DNA of 64,000 bases from JABDKH01 sp963768565. Its GTDB lineage: Bacteria > Bacteroidota > Rhodothermia > Rhodothermales > JABDKH01. Made by a program: the position numbers and the translations under genes. The first letter of the stretch is position 1. Each line of letters starts with the position of its first letter. Positions 1-8,013 of this stretch are shown in pieces. The notes under the pieces are model-generated. The model was given only the letters and a program-made list of their open reading frames with translations, made no database searches and was not told the DNA's origin. The stretch is from assembly GCA_963768565.1 (NCBI GenBank), contig CAVYIO010000029.1, forward strand, positions 31,177 to 95,176, read 5' to 3'.

Positions 1-336
1 CTTCTCGGCAGCGACGGCCGACGTGTATCGCTCATCCCATTTCACGATCATGGTATTCGGAAGTGCCCTTGAAATCCGCTTGATGTAGCCCGCTACGAGC
101 TCCGTCGCAAGCCCTTCCTCGCCGTCCGGCATCAGGGGCCATCCGATGACCACCAGGTCCAGACCATCCTCTTCGTCGATCTCCCTGAGCCGTGCCAGCG
201 CTTCGGCCGGCGAGTAGGTGCCGAGCGGCTGCGCAAACATCCGAAGCGGATCAGCCACGGCGATTCCAACGCGCTTCTTTCCATAATCGATTCCGACCCA
301 GCGCCGGGGCAACCCTATGTCCGCAGAAGTGGCCAT
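1..336 (-). CDS. ruvX: RuvX/YqgF-family putative Holliday junction resolvase (C-terminus beyond window)
   Basis: The first 112 codons run from ATG at 336 to base 1 with no stop, so the gene is cut by the window edge. The N-terminus shows the RNase H-like signature VGIDYGKKRVGIAVADP (about residues 14-30) with the catalytic first Asp, then a second strand reading VVIGWPL and further on KWDERYTS, which carries the conserved Asp-Glu of the family. Most homologues have GLP where this one has GWP. The family is implicated in pre-16S rRNA end processing and/or Holliday junction resolution. It lies 78 bases downstream of the HU-family gene on the same strand. Family assignment is firm; in vivo role is known only from the family. 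Confidence 0.9.
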   Translation of the reverse strand, partial: MATSADIGLPRRWVGIDYGKKRVGIAVADPLRMFAQPLGTYSPAEALARLREIDEEDGLDLVVIGWPLMPDGEEGLATELVAGYIKRISRALPNTMIVKWDERYTSAVAAEK

Positions 337-414
337 CACCAGGTCAGACCGGCGGACCATGGAGACGCGTTTCCTATTGGAAGGCTCACGGACGCATCGA
401 GAGAGGCCGCACGA

Positions 415-813
415 TCACGAATCAACGTTCCTATCCGGCACATGCTGGCCGTTCTGGGAGAAATCCGCGCTACCCTCGGGAACGGAATAGTTCAGTTCCG
501 CCAGCGGCTTCTGGAGAACTTCCTTGAGCTTCTTGCTCGGCTTGAAGTGCGTCTTGCGCCGACTTGGAATAAACACGGTCTCGTTGGTCTTCGGATTACG
601 CGCCTTCGGCTTGGCCTTCGTCTTCTTGACTTCGAAGACCCCGAAGTCCCGGAGTTCGATTCGAACCTCGGGATCTGCTTCCTCCATCATCTGGCCAAGT
701 GCCTTCACCACGGCACCGACCCACGGCTCACTCTTGTAAATAGGTTCGCCCATGAGCATCGAGACACGACGGGCAAGGTCTTTCTTCGTCAGGGTCGTGG
801 GCTTGGAAGCCAT
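415..813 (-). CDS. HU/IHF-family DNA-binding protein with C-terminal tail
   Basis: A 132-residue protein starting MASKPTTLTKKDLARRV. The body matches the bacterial histone-like HU/IHF fold: helical N-terminus, then RIELRDFGVFEVKKTKAK and the arm region ARNPKTNETVFIPSRR (near residues 70-85), which includes the Arg-Asn-Pro DNA-intercalating tip. The HU core is about 90-95 residues, so some 35 residues (after KPSKKLKEVL) form an extra tail of unknown role. An ATG 15 bases further upstream is possible, but the Met-Ala-Ser start is a more usual N-terminus. It probably bends or compacts DNA. It follows rel on the same strand after a 156-base gap that likely holds its own promoter. Confidence 0.9.
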   Translation of the reverse strand: MASKPTTLTKKDLARRVSMLMGEPIYKSEPWVGAVVKALGQMMEEADPEVRIELRDFGVFEVKKTKAKPKARNPKTNETVFIPSRRKTHFKPSKKLKEVLQKPLAELNYSVPEGSADFSQNGQHVPDRNVDS

Positions 814-969
814 GAGTTCGTTCCTCAACCGTTGTGATGTGTGCTCGCGACGAAATGCAGAGGGAGCTTCGATAGTGTTTCCAGAAGGGACCCCTAAGGT
901 AAAAACACCTGATCTTTATCCAAACGAGATTCCAGGGCCTGATGCGTCATCTTCGCCAGTGGACGCAGA

Positions 970-3228
970 CTACGCCGCATCTTCACCTTCTTCGAACCGA
1001 TAAACACCGTGTATTCCGTCGATTCGTTTAATCCGCTTGATCAATCTGTAGAGATGGGCCAGATCGCTCACATACATTACGATGGTACCTTCGAACACGC
1101 CATCCTCAGAGTCGACCGTGATCGACCGGATGTTGGTGCTGAGGTTTTTGGAAATGACGGTCGTGATATCGCTGACGATGCCGACGCGATCCTCGCCGAC
1201 TATCCGCAGAGCCGTGATGAAATGAACGTCTTTCTGCCGGCTCCATTCTACGGGAACGACGCGCTCCGGGTGGTTGATGAGCAGATCCGGAGAGTTCTTG
1301 CAGTTCACCCGGTGGATGCGGATGCTACCGGCCCGGCTTAGATATCCGAAGACTTCGTCACCGGGGATGGGATTGCAGCACGAGGCGTATTTCGTGACGA
1401 TATCCGTGTGCAATTCTCCGTCGATCATCAGCGCGGGTCTCGTGGCCGCCTTCGCTGAATCAAGGAAGCTCTCATACTGAAGGCGCAGCGACTCCGTGTC
1501 CCGCTGAGGCTCGGAAACTCCCGGGACGGCGGACTCCCCCTTCTTGATCAGCGTGATCAGATCTCCGACGTCGAACAGACCGGACCCGAGCTCGAAGAAC
1601 ATCTGCTGCGGATTCGGAAACTTGAGACGCGCCGTAAACTGCTGCAGGTCACTTTCGCTGATTTCGATATTGGCACGACGGGCCTTTTTGCTCCAGATCT
1701 CCCTGCCCACGTCCGTCGCCTTGCGCCGCTTTTCGTTGATCCAGTGCCGGATGCGACTTCGCGCCTTGTGCGTCACGACGAACTTCATCCAGTCCGGATT
1801 GGGCGTCTGCTTCTTGGACGTGATAATCTCTACCTGGTCGCCGCTCTTGAGTCGATGCGACAGCGGCACCATCTTGCCGTTGACCTTCGCGCCGATGCAA
1901 TGGAAGCCAACTTCCGTATGCACCTGGAAGGCGAAGTCGACCGGTGTCGCGTTCGTCGGCACGGTCTTGAGCTCTCCCTTGGGCGTGAAGACATAGATCT
2001 CCTGGTCGTAGAGATTCAGTCGAAACTCCTCCACGAATTCTGTCGCTTGATCGGATCGCGGATTTTCCAGTAGTTCGCGCACCCACGAAAGGAACCGCTC
2101 CATCTGACCGTCCGAGCGAGTGACTTCTTCCTTGTACTTCCAGTGTGCAGCGAGTCCGCGCTCGGCGATGTCGTGCATCTCTTGCGTACGAATTTGCACC
2201 TCAACACGCTTCCCACCGGGACCCAGCAACGTGGTGTGCAGACTCTGATAGCCATTCGATTTCGGCGTCGAGATGAAGTCCCGAAATCGCTCCGGAAGAG
2301 GCTTGTACAGGTCGGTCACAATCGAATAGACACGCCAGCAGTCCTCTTTGCCTTCTCGTCCACTTGTCTGAAGAACGATCCGAATTGCGAACAGGTCGTA
2401 GATCTCATCCAGCGGCTTGTTCTGACGATTCATCTTGCGATAGATCGAACAGATGTTCTTGGGCCGTCCGTAGATTTCAAACTCAAATCCGTGCTCTGCA
2501 AGGCGTTCCTTGAGGGGCGCGATAAACGAATTGACGTAGCGCTCCCGCTCGTCGCTCGAGTCCTGCAGCCGCCCGACGATCGCCGCATACTCATCCGGAT
2601 GTATGGTCTGCAGTGCCAGATCTTCGAGCTGATTCTTGATGGCGAACAGACCGAAGCGGTGAGCGAGCGGGGCGTAGAGCTCGAGCGTTTCTGTCGCGGT
2701 CTTGATCTGCTTGTGGCGCGTGACGGCACCGATGGTCTGCATATTGTGCAGGCGATCCGCAAACTTGACGAGGATCACGCGGATATCCGTGGCCATCGAG
2801 AGCATGAGCTTCCGGACGTTCTCTGCCTGCCCGAGGGCGCGGCTTGAGAATACTCCACTGATCTTGGTCAGGCCGTCGATGATATTCGCTATGGTGGGCC
2901 CGAACTCGTCACGGATGAATTCGAGAGAGATTTCCGTGTCTTCGACGACGTCATGAAGCAGGGCCGCGACGACACTCACGTCGTCGATCGCCATTTCCCG
3001 CGCCATGATGTGGGCCACCTCCAGCGGATGAGCGATATACATCTCACCCGAGTGTCGGCGATCGTTTCGATGGGCCCAGTAGCTAATGCGGAACGCCCTG
3101 CGGAGTCGCTCTTCGTCGACTGACGGGAGCGTCTTCTGGCAGACCTCGATCAACTGATTGAGTCGCTCGCGAAAATGCGGCTCGACGTTGAGTTCCTCTC
3201 CCTGCAGTATAGTGGCGGATCGAAGCAT
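970..3228 (-). CDS. rel: Bifunctional (p)ppGpp synthetase/hydrolase, Rel/SpoT type
   Basis: A full-length 752-residue stringent-response enzyme. The N-terminal HD hydrolase domain has its metal site intact: AHPLEV near 66-71, LLHDVVEDT near 90-98 and the Asp of KFADRLHNM near 155-163. The synthetase domain shows YGRPKNICSIYRKM (about 253-266), DLFAIRIV and TPKSNGYQSLHTTL (about 321-334). TGS follows (EIYVFTPKGELKTVP), and an ACT domain closes the protein (RIVGEDRVGIVSDITTVI). The intact HD residues support hydrolysis as well as synthesis, so the protein is probably bifunctional. It is placed after the rplQ end of the ribosomal supercluster, separated by a terminator. No frame disruption was seen. 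Confidence 0.97.
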   Translation of the reverse strand: MLRSATILQGEELNVEPHFRERLNQLIEVCQKTLPSVDEERLRRAFRISYWAHRNDRRHSGEMYIAHPLEVAHIMAREMAIDDVSVVAALLHDVVEDTEISLEFIRDEFGPTIANIIDGLTKISGVFSSRALGQAENVRKLMLSMATDIRVILVKFADRLHNMQTIGAVTRHKQIKTATETLELYAPLAHRFGLFAIKNQLEDLALQTIHPDEYAAIVGRLQDSSDERERYVNSFIAPLKERLAEHGFEFEIYGRPKNICSIYRKMNRQNKPLDEIYDLFAIRIVLQTSGREGKEDCWRVYSIVTDLYKPLPERFRDFISTPKSNGYQSLHTTLLGPGGKRVEVQIRTQEMHDIAERGLAAHWKYKEEVTRSDGQMERFLSWVRELLENPRSDQATEFVEEFRLNLYDQEIYVFTPKGELKTVPTNATPVDFAFQVHTEVGFHCIGAKVNGKMVPLSHRLKSGDQVEIITSKKQTPNPDWMKFVVTHKARSRIRHWINEKRRKATDVGREIWSKKARRANIEISESDLQQFTARLKFPNPQQMFFELGSGLFDVGDLITLIKKGESAVPGVSEPQRDTESLRLQYESFLDSAKAATRPALMIDGELHTDIVTKYASCCNPIPGDEVFGYLSRAGSIRIHRVNCKNSPDLLINHPERVVPVEWSRQKDVHFITALRIVGEDRVGIVSDITTVISKNLSTNIRSITVDSEDGVFEGTIVMYVSDLAHLYRLIKRIKRIDGIHGVYRFEEGEDAA

Positions 3229-3319
3229 AGACGGTCGAACGAGTTGGGGTCTCTGTTAGAATCGCCTCGCAGGTGACTGTTCCTCAGGTGGACAGTCAGC
3301 GGTTCAGGGCCCAATAATC

Positions 3320-3352
3320 AAAAAGGGCGCCCCGCACATTACGGGACGCCCT
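3320..3352 (-). terminator. Rho-independent terminator after rplQ
   Basis: The minus strand reads a GC-rich 11-base arm, a 7-base loop and the matching arm with one mismatched pair (arms 3324-3334 and 3342-3352), followed by a run of five T. It lies 27 bases beyond the rplQ stop and is placed to end the str-S10-spc-alpha transcript before rel. Confidence 0.85.
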
Positions 3353-3378
3353 GATCTTCCAGGTCAATTGACCGCGTA

Positions 3379-4101
3379 CTACTTTTTGGATTCGTCGTCG
3401 CCCTCTTCAGCCGATTCATCGGAACCGCTCTCGGGCGATGCATGCCTCGGCGGCGGCGTCAACATCGTCGACCGCGTCGGTTGTCGACGCTTCGGTCTTG
3501 TCAGCCTCGTCAGGCGGAGCGACATCTGTTTGAGCCTCCGCGTCCTCCGCCACGGCGTCATCGGAGGAGTCGACGGCCACGTCAACCGCTTCGGCAACGT
3601 CCGCGTCTGCTGAATCCACGGCATCATCGACGGCCTCGGCCCCGGGGCAGTCGCTGCGACCGCGGCTGCAGCAGCACCCGAACGTCGACCCCGCCCACGC
3701 CGCGTCGCCTTCTTGGTGCCGCTCGCGCCTTCCGGCCGGACGTCGTTGTAGTCAACCAGTTCGATGACGGCCATGGAGGCTGAATCACCGTGTCGTTGAC
3801 CCAGTTTTACAATGCGCGTGTAGCCGCCTTTGCGATCACCGACCTTTTCGGCGATCTCATCGAACAACTCGGTTACCGCCCGCTTGTCTTGCAGGTGTCT
3901 GAACACCTGCCGCCGATTATGGCTGTTGTCTTCGCGCGCCCGCGTGATCAGGGGTTCAACGTAGACTCTCAGAGCCTTCGCCTTGGCCTGCGTCGTCACG
4001 ATACGCTTGTGCTCTATCAGCGCGGTGGACAGGGCCTTGAGGGTGGCGCGCCTGTGCGAGCTACCGCGGCCAATCCGATGTCTTTTGGTCTGATGTCTCA
4101 T
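3379..4101 (-). CDS. rplQ: 50S ribosomal protein L17 with acidic C-terminal extension (two compensating indels)
   Basis: Residues 1 to about 117 are a standard L17 (MRHQTKRHRIGRGSSHRRAT at the start). The remaining roughly 120 residues are an added tail. In the raw frame the tail between about 3640 and 3445 is a low-quality Arg/Thr/Pro string. The neighbouring frame over the same bases gives a smooth acidic Ala/Asp/Glu/Val sequence (for example DSADADVAEAVDVAVDSSDD), and the original frame resumes as SPESGSDESAEEGDDESKK. The breaks lie at a CCCCGGGG run (about 3640) and at a GCATGCATC duplication (about 3445). The restored protein is therefore L17 plus a long acidic tail. It is last in the alpha operon, 58 bases after rpoA. 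Confidence 0.9.
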   Translation of the reverse strand: MRHQTKRHRIGRGSSHRRATLKALSTALIEHKRIVTTQAKAKALRVYVEPLITRAREDNSHNRRQVFRHLQDKRAVTELFDEIAEKVGDRKGGYTRIVKLGQRHGDSASMAVIELVDYNDVRPEGASGTKKATRRGRGRRSGAAAAAVAATAPGPRPSMMPWIQQTRTLPKRLTWPSTPPMTPWRRTRRLKQMSLRLTRLTRPKRRQPTRSTMLTPPPRHASPESGSDESAEEGDDESKK

Positions 4102-4159
4102 GATATTTCAGTCCTGGCTGAACGGTTCGACTCGAGCCGCATGCCGCGAAGAGGCTCTC

Positions 4160-5137
4160 CTAGACCTCTTCCAGATATTTTTCAACTTCCATTCCGAAGG
4201 CCAGGCCGCGCTCTTCCAGCACCTGCACCAGCTCCTGTAGCGACTTGCGACCGAAGTTTCGGAACTTGAGCATCTCGGACTCCTCTCGCCGGACGAGGTC
4301 ACCAATCGACTTGATGTTGGCCGCCTTCAAGCAGTTGTGAGCTCGAACCGACAGGTCGAGTTCGTCGACAGACTGGCCGAGAAGCTCGCGGAGGCGTTGG
4401 ACTTCGGCGTCCACTTCCTTCTCCTCTTCCGTTGGCTGAGGCTCGCTGTCCATCTTGATGAACAGGTTGACGTGGTCACGAAGAATCGACGCCGCCGAGG
4501 CCAGTGCGTCTTCCGGCGTAATCGAACCGTCGGTCTCGGCTTCAAGCGACAGTCGTTCGTAGTCGATTCTCTCTCCTACACGCGTCTGAAGGACCGAATA
4601 CTTTACGTTCGTGATCGGTGTGAAGATGGCGTCGATCGCTATCACACCGATCGGATCATCGGCCTGCTTGTTCTCCGTTGACGGGACGTAGCCGCGTCCA
4701 CGCTCGATGCGAAGTTCCACCGAGATCTTCGCCTTCTTGTCGAGGGTAGCAATGTGGTGCTCGGGATTCAGGATCTCGAACTCGCTGGTTGCTGCTCCGA
4801 TATCTGCTGCCGTCCATGCGCCGGGGCCGTTCAGCGTCAGGTGAATCTGACCGTCATTCGACTCGTTCGCCTTGAATCGAACGCCTTTGAGGTTAAGAAT
4901 GATGTCAGCCACATCTTCCGAGACGTTGTCGATCGTGGAGAACTCGTGCTGAACGCCATCGATCTTGATTCCTGTTATTGCTACGCCGTCGAGGGACGAC
5001 AGCAGGACGCGTCGCAGCGCGTTGCCGATCGTAACTCCATAGCCCCTTTCGAGGGGTTGGATCACGAAGCGACCAAACTGATCGGAAAGCTCTTCGACCT
5101 CGACGCCGTCTGGCATCTGTATTGCATAACTACTCAT
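4160..5137 (-). CDS. rpoA: DNA-directed RNA polymerase alpha subunit
   Basis: A complete 325-residue alpha subunit. The N-terminal dimerisation domain includes RFVIQPLERGYGVTIGNALR (about 26-45) and LRRVLLSSLDGVAITGIKID. An acidic linker (about 235-250) leads to the C-terminal domain with LSVRAHNCLKAANIKSIGDL (about 265-284), including the conserved Arg and Asn-Cys-Leu-Lys that contact UP-element DNA and activators. It lies between rpsD and rplQ as in the canonical alpha operon, 62 bases after rpsD. No disruption was seen. Confidence 0.98.
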   Translation of the reverse strand: MSSYAIQMPDGVEVEELSDQFGRFVIQPLERGYGVTIGNALRRVLLSSLDGVAITGIKIDGVQHEFSTIDNVSEDVADIILNLKGVRFKANESNDGQIHLTLNGPGAWTAADIGAATSEFEILNPEHHIATLDKKAKISVELRIERGRGYVPSTENKQADDPIGVIAIDAIFTPITNVKYSVLQTRVGERIDYERLSLEAETDGSITPEDALASAASILRDHVNLFIKMDSEPQPTEEEKEVDAEVQRLRELLGQSVDELDLSVRAHNCLKAANIKSIGDLVRREESEMLKFRNFGRKSLQELVQVLEERGLAFGMEVEKYLEEV

Positions 5138-5199
5138 ATCGATCGTCCAATGCCGGTTAGGAGTGTGGAGACGTTCGACGCCGGGGCGCCGCCGTCACA

Positions 5200-5803
5200 C
5201 TACTTGGAGTACAACTCAACGATGAGCTGTTCGCGGATATTTTCCGGGATATCTTCCCGGTTCGGGAAGTCCAGAAACTTGCCCTGCATTTGCTTCCGAT
5301 CCATCTCCAGCCACGGGAACTGACGCCGGCTACGGCGCAGTGATTCGCGGATGGGATCGACGCTTCGGCTTCGGGGCCGCACCGAGACGACATCGCCGGG
5401 TCGAACCTGGAACGACGGGATATTGACCACGTCTCCGTTCACCATGATGTGGCGGTGCGTTACGAACTGGCGTGCCTGCCGGCGGGTCACGCCTATTCCA
5501 AGTCGAAAGACGGTGTTGTCGAGTCGCGACTCAAGGAATCTCAGGAGGTTCTCGCCGGTAACGCCCTTCTTGCTCGCGGCTTTTTCAAACAGGTTTCTGA
5601 ACTGACGTTCAAGCAGACCATAGGTGTGCTTCGCCTTCTGTTTTTCCTTCAACTGTACGGCGTACTCGCTCTCCTTGGATCGGCGCGAGCGGCCATGCTG
5701 CCCGGGGGCGTATGGTTTACGCTCCAGCGACTTGCTCGGGCCGAAAATCGGCTCACGAAACCGTCGGGCTATTTTCTGCTTTGGGGCCTCTGTATCGGGC
5801 CAT
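5200..5803 (-). CDS. rpsD: 30S ribosomal protein S4 (single-base indel near the start)
   Basis: The long frame covers the S4 RNA-binding domain from about residue 52 onward (LKEKQKAKHTYGLLERQF to the C-terminal IREQLIVELYSK). The natural start is ATG at 5803 (MARYRGPK), but this frame meets a stop after about 17 codons. Dropping one A from the AAA run near 5780 joins the N-terminus to the rest and gives a normal S4 of about 200 residues. The restored N-terminus has no zinc-binding cysteines, so it is the C-minus type. S4 is a primary 16S rRNA binder and often a translational repressor of the alpha operon. The break is probably a consensus error. Confidence 0.92.
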
Positions 5804-5913
5804 TATTCTATCACCTCGTTTGTCAGAGTGTCTTGATGGACAAACGTATGGTTGTCACCTGGACAGCCATAGCCGGTAGTTACACCGAGCAGCGCGTGCT
5901 TGCGGGTTAACGC

Positions 5914-6315
5914 TTATACGCGACGTCGCTTCGGAGGCCGGCAGCCGTTATGTGGTATGGGCGTAACGTCACGAATGGTCGCGATCTCGAGACCGTTCGA
6001 CGACAGTGCACGGATGGCCGACTCACGCCCGGAGCCGGGTCCCTTGACAAACACATCTACCCGGCGAAGTCCGAGGTCGTACGCCTCTTTCGCGGCAGCC
6101 GAAGCGGCCACCTGTGCAGCGTAGGGTGTGTTCTTCCTGCTTCCCTTGAAGCCCATTTTTCCCGAGCTCGCCCAGGAAATCGTATTACCGTATTGATCGG
6201 TCAGCGTCACCATCACGTTGTTAAACGTGGCCTTGACGTGCGCCTGGCCATTAGACTCAACTATGACCTTCTTCTTCTTGGCGCCTCGGCCGGGTCCTTT
6301 CTGTCTTGTCGCCAT
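5914..6315 (-). CDS. rpsK: 30S ribosomal protein S11
   Basis: Intact, 133 residues. After a basic N-terminus it reads AHVKATFNNVMVTLTDQYGN and GKMGFKGSRKNTPYAAQVAA, typical of the S11 platform protein, and ends in the conserved RDVTPIPHNGCRPPKRRRV. It sits 25 bases after rpsM; a gap of 110 bases separates it from rpsD. Confidence 0.98.
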   Translation of the reverse strand: MATRQKGPGRGAKKKKVIVESNGQAHVKATFNNVMVTLTDQYGNTISWASSGKMGFKGSRKNTPYAAQVAASAAAKEAYDLGLRRVDVFVKGPGSGRESAIRALSSNGLEIATIRDVTPIPHNGCRPPKRRRV

Positions 6316-6340
6316 ATCGGGCTAATATTCCGTATTCGAA

Positions 6341-6721
6341 TTACTTACGTGGAGCCTGCTTCTTGCCGGCCACAGTGCGCTTGCGCCCCTTGCGGGTGCG
6401 AGCATTTGTTTGCGTACGCTGGCCTCTGACCGGCAAACCGCGGCGATGCCGAACGCCACGATAGCAGCCAATATCCATCAGTCGCTTGATGTTCATCTGA
6501 ACATCCGTGCGAAGCTGACCTTCAACCAGAAACTCGTCCTCAATCAGACGCCGAATCTTCTTCGTCTGATCTTCGGTCCATGACTCGGGATGGACATTCG
6601 GATCCAGATCCGCGCGCTCAAGGATTTCCTTCGCCCGTGAGTTGCCGATGCCGAAAATCGATGTCAGCGCTACCGCTCCCCTTTTCTGCGTTGGGAGATC
6701 TACTCCCGCAATTCGTGCCAT
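6341..6721 (-). CDS. rpsM: 30S ribosomal protein S13
   Basis: Intact, 126 residues. It starts MARIAGVDLPTQKRGAVALT and has the helix-two-turn-helix region IFGIGNSRAKEILERADLD. The conserved C-terminus RHRRGLPVRGQRTQTNARTR contacts the tRNA P site and bridge B1. It is preceded 30 bases upstream by rpmJ in the standard order. Confidence 0.98.
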   Translation of the reverse strand: MARIAGVDLPTQKRGAVALTSIFGIGNSRAKEILERADLDPNVHPESWTEDQTKKIRRLIEDEFLVEGQLRTDVQMNIKRLMDIGCYRGVRHRRGLPVRGQRTQTNARTRKGRKRTVAGKKQAPRK

Positions 6722-6751
6722 CTCGTTCTAGGTTTTCGTCCGGGTAACCGT

Positions 6752-6868
6752 CTAGCCCTGACGCTGCTTGTGCTTCGGGCTCTTCTTGTTGATGATATAC
6801 ACGCGACCCTTGCGACGGATAATCTTGTCGTCGGCACTGCGCTTCTTAACACTGGCTCTGACTTTCAT
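6752..6868 (-). CDS. rpmJ: 50S ribosomal protein L36, zinc-free type
   Basis: A 38-codon frame from ATG at 6868 to TAG at 6752, found by reading the gap between infA and rpsM. It begins MKVRASVKKRSADDKIIRRK and ends SPKHKQRQG, the L36 signature. The Cys-Cys-Cys-His zinc ligands of canonical L36 are absent: the first pair reads Arg-Ser-Ala-Asp-Asp and the later site Ile-Asn-Lys-Lys. C-minus L36 proteins are known in Bacteroidota, so this fits the taxonomy. Order infA-rpmJ-rpsM is canonical. Confidence 0.96.
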   Translation of the reverse strand: MKVRASVKKRSADDKIIRRKGRVYIINKKSPKHKQRQG

Positions 6869-6958
6869 AGCACCTGATGCTGACCGGCAATCGCCGTTAT
6901 CAAAAAATCGAATAGCTTATATATTACACGGGCAGACTTGAAAGGTTCTGCCGCCGTG

Positions 6959-7177
6959 CTACTTGTACCGATATACAATTCGGCCTTTCGTCAAATCATA
7001 GGGTGATAGTTCGACTTTTACCCTGTCGCCTGGCAGAATTTTGATGAAATACATCCTCATCTTGCCGGACAATAGACCCAGGATTTCGTGACCGTTCTCC
7101 AGGCGAACCCGGAATTGCGCGTTCGGAAGCGCATCGATCACTTCTCCGTCTTGCTCGATCGGCTTTTGCTTAGCCAT
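6959..7177 (-). CDS. infA: Translation initiation factor IF-1
   Basis: Intact, 72 residues, the usual IF-1 length. It is a single S1/OB domain: DGEVIDALPNAQFRVRLENG, then HEILGLLSGKMRMYFIKILP and a C-terminus RVKVELSPYDLTKGRIVYRY. It binds the 30S A site during initiation. Its start overlaps the last 8 bases of map, which indicates translational coupling in the map-infA-rpmJ segment. Confidence 0.98.
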   Translation of the reverse strand: MAKQKPIEQDGEVIDALPNAQFRVRLENGHEILGLLSGKMRMYFIKILPGDRVKVELSPYDLTKGRIVYRYK

Positions 7178-7988
7178 GCTGTAACTCTTGTTGTAGACTG
7201 TAGGGAGGCGTAAGTACCTCCTCGATATAGCGAAACGTGGTCAGCACTTCCGGCTTTCCCTTTCGGACGACCACCATATGTTCGTAATGCGCCGACGGTT
7301 TGCCATCGGCTGTTCTGACCGTCCACCCGTCGTCCCCGGTCGCCACTTCCGCACCGCCCAGGTTGATCATCGGTTCGATGCAGAGCACCAGGCCTTCCTT
7401 CAACTTGCGGCCTGATCCGCGGCGTCCGACGTTAGGGACCTGAGGATCTTCGTGCAACTCACGACCGATTCCATGACCCACAAGATCTCTCACAACGCCG
7501 TAGCCTCGACGTTCGCAATACTCCTGCACCACATGCGAAATGTCGCCCACGCGATTCCCTGCCACGGACTGTGCCAGACCCGCTTCGAGAGCGTGATAGG
7601 TTGTCGTACACAGGTCGCGGTATGCGCTGTCGATCTGTCCCACGGCGAATGTAAACGCGCTGTCTCCATAATAGCCGTCAAGAAGTACGCCGCAATCGAT
7701 GGACACCACGTCCCCCTCCTCGAGGCGACGTGTACCCGGAATTCCGTGCACTACGGCGTCGTTTATGGAAACGCATAGCGTACTCGGAAAGACCTGCTTT
7801 CCCACGCGGTAGCCCTTGAACGCCGGCACTGCTCCGTGACGCGCGATAAACTCTTCGGCAATACGATCCAGCTCAGCGGTCGTCACGCCCGGCGCAATAT
7901 GAGCCGCGACTTGTCCGAGAGTACGACCAACGAGGTCGGCACTCGCCCGCATCCGCTCAATCTCCGCCTCGCTCTTGATCTGAATCAT
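7170..7988 (-). CDS. map: Type I methionine aminopeptidase
   Basis: Intact, 272 residues, removing the initiator Met from new proteins. The pita-bread metal ligands are visible: two Asp in SIDCGVLLDGYYGDSAFTF, His in VGHGIGRELHEDPQVPN, Glu in LCIEPMINLGG, and the last Glu in HYEHMVVVRKG. It starts with ATG at 7988, 25 bases after secY, and overlaps infA by 8 bases. The secY-map-infA order (no adk) is a common variant of the spc operon end. Confidence 0.98.
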   Translation of the reverse strand: MIQIKSEAEIERMRASADLVGRTLGQVAAHIAPGVTTAELDRIAEEFIARHGAVPAFKGYRVGKQVFPSTLCVSINDAVVHGIPGTRRLEEGDVVSIDCGVLLDGYYGDSAFTFAVGQIDSAYRDLCTTTYHALEAGLAQSVAGNRVGDISHVVQEYCERRGYGVVRDLVGHGIGRELHEDPQVPNVGRRGSGRKLKEGLVLCIEPMINLGGAEVATGDDGWTVRTADGKPSAHYEHMVVVRKGKPEVLTTFRYIEEVLTPPYSLQQELQHG

Positions 7989-8013
7989 GATGTGATGACC
8001 ATCCCGGACGAAC

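Noticed and set aside
6931..6952. Possible terminator between infA and rpmJ (GGCAGA/TCTGCC)
   Set aside because: Only six base pairs with a 10-base loop and no T run; an attenuator in mid-operon is not supported.
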